Shown here in pieces: positions 35,889-47,202 of a stretch of 64,000 nucleotides of DNA. The notes under the pieces were generated by a model. The model was given only the letters and a program-made list of their open reading frames with translations. It searched no databases and was not told the origin of the DNA. The stretch's first letter is position 1. Each line of letters opens with the position of its first letter. The stretch is from Dipteronia dyeriana (taxonomy: Eukaryota > Streptophyta > Magnoliopsida > Sapindales > Sapindaceae). Where the stretch lies: assembly GCA_032871835.1 (NCBI GenBank), contig CM065296.1, positions 58,050,186-58,114,185 on the forward strand. The letters are read 5' to 3'. A program made the position numbers and the translations under genes.

Positions 35889-36778
35889 TTGGTTTAAGGT
35901 TGTGTATGAGTTCAGGATATCATATATTTTCCTTAGAACACATTTCAAAAGGAAAACTCTTCCAAGAACTCATTTTTAATCAATCAAAGCATTCCCATGT
36001 GCATAAAAACTTCAACTTGCATCATCTAAGTTCATTTAGAGTGCATCAATGGATAGGGTTGCTTCATAACATCTTGTTTGGTAAGTTCTTCACTATCTTC
36101 TTACAAGTTAAGTGTTTTACTTGCTAAGCCATCTCTTTAATTATTTGTATGCTCTTAGAACATATTCTAGATGCAAATAAGAGATTGTTGTGATGACATG
36201 ATTGAGTGTTGTATTGTGATAGCTTCATAGGATAGTTTGATCTATGTTTAGCTAAGCTTTTTGAACATGTCATTTAGCTCTTGATATCTAGGGTTGCATT
36301 AATTGTCAACTCATTATCCTAGATAAGCATATAGGGTTTCCTAGCCTTGTTTGTTCATTGAATATCATCATATATTCACATAGGACATTTTATCTCTTCA
36401 TTGAGAAGTAAGACTTGTGTTGCTTCCGGGAGTAGGTAGCTTAAATCGCAAGCAAGATGGACTAGGTTCATTTATACCGGGATTAGGTAGTGGTGGTGAA
36501 TTTAAACTGGAATTAAGTTGTAATTCTCTTGCCATTAGTGGATTCGAGGTTCTAGTGTGGCGCACTCATCAACCCGTGATTTTTCCCATTTGGAGGGTTT
36601 CCATGTATATCTCAAGTGTCTTTAATATTTCCGCAATCTTTACACTTGTGATTTTGTTGTAGTTAGCTAGGGGAATTTTTGTAAACTTGACCTTTAACGA
36701 AAATTGGGTAAATTTGCTTAAAATCTATTCACCCCCCCTCTAGATTAATATTATACACACCATAATATTTGTTTCAAT

Positions 36779-36790
36779 TGGTATCAGAGC
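36779..36790 (+). other. Element C primer-binding site
   Basis: TGGTATCAGAGC, two bases after the LTR; exact complement of the 3' end of initiator Met-tRNA. Followed by about 110 bases of leader before gag. Confidence 0.93.
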
Positions 36791-36817
36791 AGGTTCCTAG
36801 ACATACATAGGTGATCC

Positions 36818-38757
36818 TTGCTTATTTTGGTATGTGTTGCATTTTGTGTGTGTATTGATCATTCATACACTTGCATTCATATCATTCATTCATTAAACAC
36901 AATAAGTGGAAATGGTGGAAACGAGGGAGCTTCTAGCACTAGACCTCCACTTCTCACCGGATCGAATTATGCCTCTTGGAAAGGCAAGATGGAGTCGTAT
37001 ATTTGCAAAATTCATGACAGGGCATGGATGGCGGTTGAAGATGGCTACACTCCACCCATGATGACTCCTACAGATGGAGGAGATGATGTACTCAAGCCAA
37101 AGGCACAGTGGAACACACAAGAGTTTGAGGCATCAAAGTGGAATAGGAAGGCAATGCATGCCATCCTATGTGCAATGGATGAGAATCAGTACAAGTTGGT
37201 TCAAAATACTAGGATAGCTAAGGAGGCATGGGATATCCTAGAAGTTGCACATGAGGGAACCGATGTGGTTAAGGAGTCGAAGCTTCAAGTTCTCCAAACG
37301 CAATTTGAATTGCTCAAGATGGATGAGAACGAGTGCTTCAATGACTTTGAAGTGAGGTTGATGGACATTGTGAACCAAAGTCATCAGCTTGGTGCTTCTT
37401 ATTCGGATCATAGATTTGAGTCTAAGGTGACGGCTTTAGAAGAGAATAGTGGTTATAAGGATATGAAGCCAAGTGAAGTGATTGAGAGGCTTCTAGATTA
37501 TGAATCTAGGAAATGTCCTAACCCCACACCACCGAAAAAGCAAAAGGATATTGCTTTGAAAGCCTCCAAAGTTGAGAAAGAGGAGAGTGATGACTCAGAT
37601 GAAGAAATGGCATTTCTAACGAGGAAGTTCAAGAAATTCTACAAGTCAAAGAGGAAAGGTTTTAGATCCAAGGGTCAAGACTTGAAGAAAAAGGCTCCCT
37701 TCAAAATGTTTGAGCCTAGGCAAGAAAAGACTGAGAAGAAAGGAGTCCAATGCTATGAATGTGGTGGGATAGGTCACTTTGCCCCGGAATGTGCAAATCA
37801 CAAGGTCAAGAGAAAGGGAAAAGTGATGGCTGCCACATGGAGTGAAAGTGATAACTCTAATGAAGGAGATGAGTCTTCGGATGATGAAGAACTCATGGCT
37901 AACTTCATAGCATTTACATCCTCTTTTAGGAGCAAAGATGCTAGTGAAGAAGAGAATGAAAGTCAAGAGGAAAACTACTCAAGTGAAGATGGATCTTCAT
38001 CACAATCCACAAATGGAAGTGCGGATAGGATGGATCTCAATGACTACATGGCTAAGTTTGAGAGTTCAAGGTTGAAGAACAAGAATGAAATCAAGAGATT
38101 AAAAGAAGAAAACCTAGACCTCTCAACTCAAGTTTACCAACTGAATGAAGAGTTGGTGAGATCTAAGAGGAGTGAAGAAGGGTTGAAGAAAGAGCTTGAA
38201 GATGCTAGAGAGTTATTGGCCAAGATGAACTCTAGCACAAAAAAACTTGACTATATGCTAGATGTTGGAAAGAGGCCAAGTGACAAGAAGGGGCTGGGTT
38301 TAAAGATGACAAAGTGTCCTCTACTCTAAGCAAGACCATTTTTGTAAGAAGCATGAACTTCAATGGGTCCTCTTCTCATCAATCACCTAGGAAGAAACTT
38401 GATCTAGGAGAGTGTTCAAGTAGGGCTCAAGTGAAGGTGGCACCAAGAAGCTTACTTTAAGCCCATCCTACAAAGGCTCCTCAAGTTAACTTCCCTCAAC
38501 TGAAAGCTCATAAAGGGAAGATACCTATCATGGAAGCTCAATCAAGGAAGCAATCAAGTCTTGCTCAACAACAAAGAAGGAGAGCTCCTCATCAACAATC
38601 AAGACAACCACAAAGACATGGGAAGGCTCCAATGTATCCTCAAGGATATGGTATGATTCCTAACTTTATTCCCATATGTCATTTTTGTGGTATTGATGGT
38701 CATATTAGACCAAATTGCTTTAGATATATCAATTTTTTTATAGAATTGAAAGCATGA
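36818..38757 (+). pseudogene. Element C gag (SIRE type)
   Basis: Open from 36818 to 38329. Homology starts at ISGNGGNEGASSTRP (36902), where relative G has Met; the ancestral start seems changed to ATA, leaving only upstream in-frame ATGs. Then come the capsid (SNYASWKGKMESYI, DRAWMAVEDGYTPP, AMHAILCAMDENQYKLV, NECFNDFEVRLMDIVNQSH), zinc knuckle 1 CYECGGIGHFAPEC (37751-37794), an acidic Ser/Glu stretch and a coiled coil (about 38040-38240). A frameshift at about 38295 moves the frame to FKDDKVSSTLSKTIFVRSMN. A stop near 38458 precedes zinc knuckle 2 CHFCGIDGHIRPNC (38677-38718). It would package element RNA in cytoplasmic particles. Confidence 0.88.
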
Positions 38758-39398
38758 TAGAGAATAAAAAGGCTAGAGTCATGATGCATGTCACTAGGAA
38801 AAATGAAACAAATTTGCATGATCCTAGGACACTTAGAGCCAATGTACCATTGACCACTAGGAAGAAAAATACTACACCTAGGTGGATTAGAAAGGATGAA
38901 CACTTTTGCCATGTTACACAAATTGCCTTGAAAGCTCATTCTTGTGATTTTTCGTATTTGGATAGTGGGTGCTCTAGGCACATGACTGGAAATAAGAGTT
39001 TCTTTGAGACTTTTATGATGGAGGAGGGAGGAAATGTCACCTTTGGTGATGGATCCAAAAAGAAGGTTAAAGGAAAGGGAACCATTTCCATTCCCGGATT
39101 ACCCTCATTGTCCAATTCTTTGAATGTTGATGGTTTAAAACTCAATTTGATAAGCATTTCACATCTTATTAAAGAAGGACTTTTTGTCTTGTTTAGGAAA
39201 GATGATTGTTCTATCCTATTGCCTAATGGACAAACCTTGTTAAAAGGTATGAGATCTAGTGACAATTGCTATTGTCTTGAGGCTAGAGGTGTGTCTTGCA
39301 ATGTGTCCAAGGATGAACAAATTAAGTTGTGGCACGAAATACTTGGTCACATGAACTATAGGGATTTAAGAATCTTAGATAAGTTCAATGTTGTGTGA
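38758..39398 (+). pseudogene. Element C protease and pre-integrase
   Basis: Copia aspartic protease with intact YLDSGCSRHMTG (catalytic Asp codon at 38961) and glycine-rich flank VTFGDGSKKKVKGKG, ending in LNLISISHL. GAG-pre-integrase begins LWHEILGHMNYRDLRIL (about 39330). The first premature stop of pol, TGA at 39396, follows, in the position where relatives have VRGLPKL. Confidence 0.9.
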
Positions 39399-40440
39399 GG
39401 CCTTCCCAAGCTTGGGAAAAAGGTAAATGGTGTTTGTGGACCTTGCCAACAAGGGAAGCAAACCAAAAGTATGCATAAAAAAGGTAAGTATCTATCCACC
39501 AAGGAACCTCTAGAGCTTCTCCACATGGATTTTATGGGTTCTATGTAAACCGAGAGTTTAGGTGGAAAGAGGTACATTTTTGTATGTGTAGATGACTTCT
39601 CTAGGTACACTTGGACTTATTTTCTTAGAGAAAAATATGAAACCTTTGACAAGTTTAGAAAGCTTTGTTCCAAAATTTAAAATGAAATGAACTCCAAGAT
39701 TAAAAGCATTAAAAGGATTATGAGTGACCATGGGAAGGAATTTGAGAATGCCCATTTTGAAAACTATTGCAATAGTCTAGGCATCTCTCATGATTTTTTG
39801 GCTCTCAAGACACCTCAACAAAATGGAGTTGTTGAGAGGAAAAATAGGGTTCTTCAAGAAATGGCCCATGTGATGTTGCTTAGCAACAATGTCCCTAGGA
39901 ATCTATGGGCCGAAGCCATCAATACGGCTTGCTACTTAGGAAATAGAGTTTTCCTTAGGCCCCACACTAGGCAAACCTCCTATGAGTTATGGAAAGGTAG
40001 AAAGCCATATGTTAGCTACTTCCACACTTTGGGAAGAAAATGCTACATTTTGAATGATCGTGATCAACTTGTCAAATTTGATGTTAAGAGTGATGAGAGT
40101 ATCTTCATTGGCTATGCCTTGAATAGTAGAGCTTATAGAGTTTTCAATCTAAAAACTAGGACCGTAATGGAATCATCTAATGTTGTCATTGATGATACTA
40201 GGCTCGAATTTAATGACCATGAGGAGGAGGTAGATCTAGTTGATGACTCCCCTTTGGAGAAGGTTGTTGATGTTTCTAATGTTGAAAAGATTAACCTTGA
40301 TGATGACATAACACAACCTATTGATAGGATTCCTCTCTTGAACTCAAAAGAACCAGCTACATGGGTTAGGAAACTCCATGACAAAGATGACATCATTGGA
40401 GAGGTTAGTGAGGGTGTTAGGACTAGGCATCAAATGGCTA
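39399..40440 (+). pseudogene. Element C integrase
   Basis: Zinc-binding part ends CGPCQQGKQ. Catalytic core: LELLHMDFMGS (first Asp, about 39523), SDHGKEFENAHF (second Asp, about 39724), TPQQNGVVERKNRVLQEM (Glu, about 39830), then NLWAEAINTACYLGNRV and the GKKP/SYFHTLGRKCYIL region. All three catalytic residues are kept. In-frame stops TAA at 39546 and TAA at 39678 replace Gln codons (relative G has Gln at both). An acidic linker leads to RT. Confidence 0.9.
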
Positions 40441-41474
40441 ATCTAATTAGCTACATATGTTACACCTCTCAAATAGAACCCAAGAAGGTTGATGAAGCCT
40501 TAAAGGATGAATTTTGGGTTCTTGTTATGCAAGAAGAGCTTAATCAATTTGAAAGGAATAAGGTTTGGACTCTAGTTTCTAGGCCCAAGAACACCAATGT
40601 GATAGGCATCAAGTGGGTATATAGGAACAAATCCGATGGGGATGGCAACATTGTGGGAAACAAGGCTAGGCTTGTAGCACAAGGGTACTCTCAAATTGAG
40701 GGTATTGACTTTGAGGAGACATTTTCTCCCGTTGCTAGGATTGAGTCCATTAGGCTTCTTTTATCCATCTCTTGTTTGCACAAGTTCAAATTATATCAAA
40801 TGGAAATTAAGAGTGCCTTTCTCAATGGTTTCTTACAAGGGTAAGTGTTTGTTGAGCAACCCAAAGGTTTGTGGATCCTACCACTCTAATCATGTCTATC
40901 ACCTCAACAAAGCTTTATATAGGTTGAAACAAGCACCAAGGGCTTGGTATGAGCATCCCACCCAATATCTCATAAACATGGCTACACTAGTGGTAGTGTT
41001 GACAAGACTCTATTCATCAAGAAAGACAAAGATGAGCTCTTTATAGCTCAAATCTATGTTGATGATATAGTCTTTGGCTCTACAAATGACACCAATGTTC
41101 AACAATTTGTTGATGTCATGTCTCATGAGTTTGAGATGAGTCTTGTTGGTGAGCTAAGTTACTTTCTAGATTTACAAATTAAGCAAATGAATGATGGGAA
41201 TTTCATATCTCAAACTAAGTATGCCAAAAACCTAGTGAAGAAATTTGGCCTTGAAAGTGTCAAACATTGTGATACACCCATGAGTACCACTTTGAAGCTA
41301 AGTAAGGATGCTAGTGGTAAAAGTGTGGACCAAACTTTATATCGTGGCATGATTGGTAGCTTGCTCTATTTGACCGCAAGTAGGCTTGATATCTCTTTTT
41401 GTGTGGGTGTGTGTGCTAGGTACCAATCGGATCCTAAGGAGTCCCATCTCTCTTCTGTTAAGAGAATCATTTGA
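40441..41474 (+). pseudogene. Element C reverse transcriptase
   Basis: RVT_2: DEFWVLVMQEELNQFERNKVW (about 40507), [41 protein letters not shown] (about 40800), [12 protein letters not shown] (about 40918), IYVDDIVFGST with catalytic YVDD at 41055-41066, DTPMSTTLKLSKDASG and YLTASRLDISFCVGV. A stop at 40842 and a pair of compensating frameshifts (about 40870 and 40975) break the thumb-side region. A further TGA at 41472 sits where the family has Arg. Confidence 0.9.
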
Positions 41475-41999
41475 TATGTGAATAGGACATCTAACTATGG
41501 GATTTGGTACTCTTTTGACAGTAATGCTAGTCTTGTAGGCTTTAGTGATGCAGATTGGGCAGGAAATTGTGACGATAGGAAAAGTACATTGGGCGGTTGC
41601 TTTTTCGTTGGGAACAACCTTGTCTCTTGGTTTTGCAAGAAGCAAAATTCGATTTCTTTATCCAAGGTTGAGGCCAAATATATAGCTGCTGGGAGTGAAT
41701 GCACATAACTCCTTTGGATGAAGCAGATGCTAGTCGACTATGGATTCAATCAAGGTACTCTTACTCTCTTTTGTGATCACATGAGTGCAATTAATATTTC
41801 CAAAAATCCTGTTCAGCATTCTACGACTAAGCATATTGACATCCGTCATCATTTCATTAGAGAACTAGTTGAGAACAAATGCATAGTAATTGAGCATGTA
41901 GGTAATAATGATCAACTAGCGGATCTATTTACTAAACCCTTAGATGTTACTCGATTCAAGACTCTTAGTAGATTTATTGGGATTTGTTTAATGGAGTGA
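41475..41999 (+). pseudogene. Element C RNase H
   Basis: Copia RNase H: VGFSDADWAGNCDDRKST (first Asp), SLSKVEAKYIAAGSEC (Glu region, with Lys where EAEY is usual), LFCDHMSAINISKNPV, TKHIDIRHHFIREL and DQLADLFTKPL. Premature TAA at 41706 (a Gln position); the natural stop is TGA at 41997. It would remove the RNA template after cDNA synthesis. Confidence 0.9.
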
Positions 42000-42000
42000 T

Positions 42001-43223
42001 GAGTTGTGGTTTTTGACCCCATAAGGGGAACTCAAGCAAAGTGAGCTATTGTATACTTGTTGCATCCCATTTTAAAAAAAAATGTTTATGCTGCTTTATT
42101 GATTGCTTAAGTAGCTTGGTTGCACTTATTATAGTATATTGTATTTTCTTCAATAAGTGTGAACTTTGCTTTGATTACAATCCATGTCATATTTATGTTC
42201 AAACATGCATTTTTGGACTAGGAGATCTACATAGGAAGTACATATTGAATGACCTATAATTATCTCCATGACATGATGATTCCTTAATGACATGCTAATG
42301 AAAAATGATAAAGCATGAATTGTTGATTGCAATTGTTGAATGCAAAATATTGTGTGAAAAGAAGTTAGTGAGACTAAAATGTTGCATCAATGTCTCTCTT
42401 TCTTTATTAGTTGAACATGGCTACTATCATACGAGCATCCTCTCGGAAAAATCAAATAGGGTGCAAAGTTGCTCATGCCATGTTTAGCTTATAAAGTTGG
42501 ATATAGTGCCATTAAAATTTGATATCTATAAAATCTTTATATCCTTGCTTCTCTCATGACAAATGGTGAAATTGGTTTGAATTATATTGGAAACCTTTGT
42601 CATTTGCTTTGCCAAATACCATTTTTTTGGACTTGAATGCAACATGTCTTGTATGCAAAGCATTTTTTATTCACACATTTTCTTCAAATAAATCTCATTG
42701 TTTCTCTCCTTTTAATAGAGTTGCATAAATGTGGCTTATATAATAATGCAACAATCTTGTATGCTCCTTGCTTTCTTTGCCTTGAGTGACCCGGTTGGGG
42801 ACTTCTCCTTTGCCTATATCATGACAAAAATGGGGAGTAGCATTAACCTAACATTGTGGTGTTAAGGGAGTAGCATGTATTGGCTTTAAGGGGAGTAGAA
42901 CTTGTTTGAGAGGGAGATTACATGTAGGGGGAGTAACCCATTGAGAGGGAGCATTGGATGAGCATTTCATGATGTCATACTCATATTATTGAATTCAATT
43001 TCTTTTGTTTTATATTCACTTGATCATCTCACATGCACTTGGTTGGAAAGTGTATTTGTGCTTGCTTTATGTGTAGGGTTGATAGTTCTACAAGAGATTG
43101 AAGATTTGAAGTTTTTTTTTGTTTATCTCTTTGTAATGTAGAATATCTTCCTGGTGTTTTATTTTGTTTTGTGAGGATCAATGTGAGTGGTGGTATTTTC
43201 ACGAAATAGCCAAAGGGGAAGAT
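42001..43223 (+). other. Element C 3' spacer with polypurine tracts
   Basis: No env-like or other credible ORF. Several GGGGAG-type tracts (for example TAAGGGGAGTAG near 42898 and GTAGGGGGAGTA near 42935). The final tract AAAGGGGAAGAT at 43212-43223 abuts the LTR and is the presumed plus-strand primer. Confidence 0.8.
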
Positions 43224-44842
43224 TGTAAAGTCCTCATTTGTTGATTGGCTTATTTCGTGAACAAATCACATTTTTGGGGTATTATGTAAGAGTAGCTTAG
43301 GCTCTCAAGACCTCAAGAGGAGAAGCACCAAAGGTAAAATTCTTGTGCTTACTTACTTTGAAGAGATAGTTGCACACACTCACAAATTCATGCATAACTT
43401 TAATTCTTATATGTTGTGTGTTTACTTGTGTGCATTTTGGTTTAAATGACTCTTGTTGATTTGTTTGCATCTTGGAATTAAAGGTTTTATGTCATGTTTG
43501 GCATTAGAATAAGATGTATTTTTCATCACTCTTGAACTTATTGATTGTGTGTGTTTGAGTGTTGAAAATAGGCATTGCGCTGGTGGTGCGCTACTTGACC
43601 AACGCACCTCACCAACGCAACATTCCAGTGGATTGTCGCATGTGTTGCGCCACTTAGTTGCGTTGTTGCACCCGTGCAAAGATACAAAAATGGGCAGTGC
43701 GCTACTCGACTAGCGTAGCCTCACCAGTGCAACATTCCAGTGGATCGTCGCATGTGTTGCGCCACTGAGCTGCGCCACTGAGCTGCACCACTCGTCCAAC
43801 TTCTATTGTAAAAATAGGTTGTGCGTTGGTGGTGCGCTACTCGATCAGCGCACGTCACCAGCACACATAGAGGAAGCTGGAACATTTTTTTCCAAAATGA
43901 CCTCACTTTGTTTGGATCTCATATATATATAACTCTTTGGTTTAAGGTCGTGTATGAGTTCAGAATATCATATATTTTCTTTAGAACACATTTCAAAAGG
44001 AAAACTCTTCCAAGAACTCATTTTTAATCACTCAAAGCATTCCCATGTGCATAAAATTTCATTTTGCATCATCTAAGTTCATTAAGAGTGCATCAATGGA
44101 TAGGGTTGCTTCATCACATCTTGTTTGGTAAGTTCTTCACTATCTTCTTACAAGTTAAGTGTTTTACTTGCTAAGCCATCTCTTTAATTATTTGTATGCT
44201 CTTAGAACATATTATAGATACAAATTAGAGATTGTTGTGATGAAATGATTGAGTGTTGTATTGTGATAGCTTCATAGGATTGTTTGATCTATGTTTAGCT
44301 AAGCTTTTTGAACATGTCATTTAGCTCTTGATATCTAGGATTGCATTAATTGTCATCTCATTATCCTAGATAAGCATATAGGGTTTCCTAGCCTTGTTTG
44401 TTCATTGAATATCATCATATATTCACATAGGACATTTTATCTCTTCATTGAGAATTATGACTTGTGTTACTTCCGGGAGTAGGTAGCTTAAATTGCAAGC
44501 AAGATGGACTAGGTTCATTTATAACAGGATTAGGTAGTGGTGGTGAATTTAAACCGGGATTAAGTTGTAATTCTCTTACCATTAGTGGATTCGAGGTTTT
44601 AGTGTGGCACACTCATCAGCCCGTGGTTTTTCCCATTTGGAGGGTTTCCACGTATATCTCAAGTGTCTTTAATATTTCTGTGATCTTTACACTTGTGATT
44701 TTATTGTAATTAGCTATGACCATTTTCGTAAACTTGACCTTTAACGAAAATTTGGTAAATTTGTTTAAAATCTATTCAACCCCCCCCCCCCCCCCCCTCT
44801 CCCCTCCAGATTAATATTATACACACCATAATATTTGTTTCA
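43224..44842 (+). repeat. Element C 3' LTR, 1619 bp
   Basis: Same termini as the 5' LTR. The GC-rich island (about 43570-43880) contains roughly 2.5 repeat units instead of 1.5, accounting for most of the extra 112 bases. The C-rich box before the end is expanded to 18 C residues (44780-44797). Followed by target duplication AGTTG. Confidence 0.92.
44780..44797. repeat. Poly(C) tract of 18
   Basis: Expansion of the seven- to eight-C box found in the other SIRE-like LTR ends. A true slippage product or an assembly/consensus artefact. Confidence 0.85.
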
Positions 44843-47202
44843 AGTTGCTTAAGTTGTTTGCGATTTGATCGGGCTTTAAATAAGGAAAGCAACTTCGCAT
44901 GCAAAGTTCGTCTTCAAAAGGATATGTGCTTACTTGGAAGCTAAGGTATCAAGATTCTTCTTCCTCTTATAAGGCGTAGGCACACGCATACATAGCATTC
45001 ATATGTGTCCCTGGATCTTTGTGCAAATTTGGTATAACACATACACACACTTATTCAAGTATTCACAAGCATTATATTTAATTTGACAACTTTTGTAAAA
45101 TTACATGTTCTAGGACTATCTCTAGGAAATTATATACTTGTGTGTTCTTATGCTTATTTGTTTTGTTTTTGTGATATCGAACTTGATTATGTTCTCACAT
45201 ACTTCTATAATGAGTTCCGATCGTTTCAGTTACTCATTTATAAGTTTTCGAGTTCCGAGTTAAATGTTACGAAACTTCGGTACGTCAATTGTACTTGGTT
45301 TTTGTCCTTGTGTATCGAGTCTAATCCCATAATTTTTGTAAAAGTTTGATCGCGACCTTGTGCGTGAGGGAGTCCCGGTTCGTAATCCGAAGACAGATTT
45401 AAATTTGGAGTTCGGAGGTCGGAGAACGGTCGAATAACAAGAGAGATACGCGAATGGGAGAAAAAGAGCAAAAGGACGGCGAATTGCCATTTTGTCCCCT
45501 TGGCGGCTTGGCCACGTGGACGCGTGAGCACCACGCCGAACACACTTCTCTGTCCTCGTGAAGCACGGCACAAAGCATTTGATTTTGAAATGACAAGGGT
45601 TTTTATTGAATGCTTTTTGTTAACGTGAAAGAGTTTTTGAATTGATAAGCTTTTTATAGAGTGTGACGCATACACGTAAATATTTGTGTACTATACTTCT
45701 TTTGTGGCACGAGTGGCGTTTTTGTTGTATTTCATTGCGCATGTTAGTGTTTCTCGCATAAGCTCATTGCATGTGATAATTTGCTTTGAAATTTATAAAA
45801 ACACGCGTGATCAGATGTTGTCGGCGCGCGGCTTATCTCGGGCAGGTACCTTGACAAATTTCATATATTCATTTTTGATATGCACATTTTAAAACAACTT
45901 TTCATATTTATTTTTTTGGTGATATCTCTTTCAATTCAACTTCGATTTAATTGATTCAAAAGCTAAAATTGTTGGTCTTGGAGAGGAACAAACCGCAAGC
46001 ATTTTAAGAGCCCAATGATGTATTTATTTTTCACAGTGATAAGTTTCCTACTCGTGATTGAATCATTTGTAAGTGAATCACTTTCTTCTCATTTTTCTTC
46101 TGCAATCAAATTCAGGCATGTTATTTTTTGATTAAGAATAATGTCTAGAATGATTTTGATTCCATTTTGTGGTTTGTTTGAATGATTTTCGAGTTTAGCT
46201 TGTGTGTTTTTCTATTGAATATATTTTAACTAAACTTGATAAGCATGAACTAGATTTTAGAAATATTTTTGTGTTCTTGTGATTGATAGTTGTTTTCTAG
46301 ATTTAGTTTCATGTTATAAGAACTAAGTCATATTTGATTGATATTTCTATTTCCCTAATCTAGTTCTTATTTGACAAACATGCTTAGATTTCTAGATATA
46401 TTTGTGATTGATTTTTGAAAGCCAAATCTAGTTATCTAATTGCATGTTCATAGAGTTTGATTGATCTACATTATCTATTTGCTTGTGATTGCATGTGTAC
46501 ACTTCACATAGATCATTGCCTTGTAATAAGTTGAAGTATCTTGTTGAAGTGAGTGAAGCTTTGAATTAAGCAAGAAGACTTGGCTACGAAAGTGTTCCGG
46601 ATAGTCAAGCAAGGAAGTCTTAGTTAGGATCAGGGAGATCCGAATAACTAAATAAGAAGTCTTAACTAGAGTTAGGAGGACTCGGATATTTAAGCAAGGA
46701 GTTTTGTTTAGGATCGGGAGGATCCAGATAGACAAGTAAGGAATCTTCCTAGAGGCAAGAGTGCCTTGGATAGGAAGTTGCTTCCTAGAGGTGCGATTGT
46801 CTCATCTTGGATAAGAAGTAGGCAAAGTAATTCACTAGGCTCGATGGTAGAGTAAGAGTTGATAGCTTTGAGAGTGTATTATGTGTTGATTGCTTTTTGA
46901 GAATGTATCTCTTATTGATCATAATGAATTCCAGTTTGTCGGTGGTTGTGGTATCAACTCGTAGATGTTTCCTCATTTTGAGGTTTTGCCACTTAAAAAT
47001 CCTTTGTGTTGATTTTAGCATTTTAATTCCTTTACATAATTTAACTTGTATTGTTTTATCTCTTGCGTAATTGATCTCATATTGACTTGTTGAAGCAATA
47101 TACTTGTTAAAATTTCTAAGTGTGATTAAGTTGCTTGTGAAGAAAATGAAGTGCTAAAATTTGGGCCTATACCTATTCACCCCCCTCTAGGTATATTTTA
47201 CA
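44843..47202 (+). repeat. Family B 3' LTR, part 2
   Basis: Continuation of the LTR begun at 35202, starting with the duplicated AGTTG. It parallels the solo LTR from about 30012 on (cytosine-poor start, ATGTGTCCCTG segment, GGGAGTCC(C/T)GGTTCGTAATC, ATCCG(A/G)ATA repeats around 46590-46740) and ends after the C-rich box at 47174-47190. The last TTTTACA near 47202 is taken as the end, but the boundary could lie up to about 25 bases further right. GC-rich island with palindrome CCACGTGG (contains a G-box core) at 45512-45519. Confidence 0.8.

Larger units (their letters stand above)
35270..36776 (+). repeat. Element C 5' LTR, 1507 bp
   Basis: TGTAAAGTCCTCATTTG ... ATATTTGTTTCA. GC-rich repeat island at about 35617-35803, TATA-like region with an expanded (AT)n at 35849-35886, and the C-rich box at 36726-36743 just before the end. 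Shorter than the 3' LTR mainly because it has about one fewer repeat unit in the GC island. Confidence 0.92.
35270..44842 (+). mobile_element. Element C: complete SIRE/Maximus-type copia retrotransposon
   Basis: 9573 bp with 5' LTR, PBS, gag with two zinc knuckles, pol in copia order (protease, integrase, RT, RNase H), 3' spacer, PPT and 3' LTR. Perfect 5-bp target duplication AGTTG at 35265-35269 and 44843-44847 shows a single intact insertion into the B LTR. Long gag with a coiled coil, two knuckles and long LTRs point to the SIRE/Maximus lineage. No env-like ORF is visible. Pol is one frame but with six premature stops, so the copy is not autonomous. Confidence 0.92.

Noticed and set aside
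35621..35948. ORFs on both strands over the GC-rich island of the C 5' LTR
   Set aside because: Explained by GC-rich repeats; translations change with repeat unit number and resemble no protein.
42001..43223. Possible env-like ORF of the SIRE element between pol and 3' LTR
   Set aside because: Only short frames (longest about 70 codons) with no membrane-protein pattern shared with known env-like ORFs; polypurine tracts explain the region better.
45238..45675. Overlapping minus-strand ORFs (up to 145 codons) in the B LTR
   Set aside because: They fall in the GC island of an LTR, where stop codons are rarer; the solo copy at 29944 does not preserve an equivalent frame.
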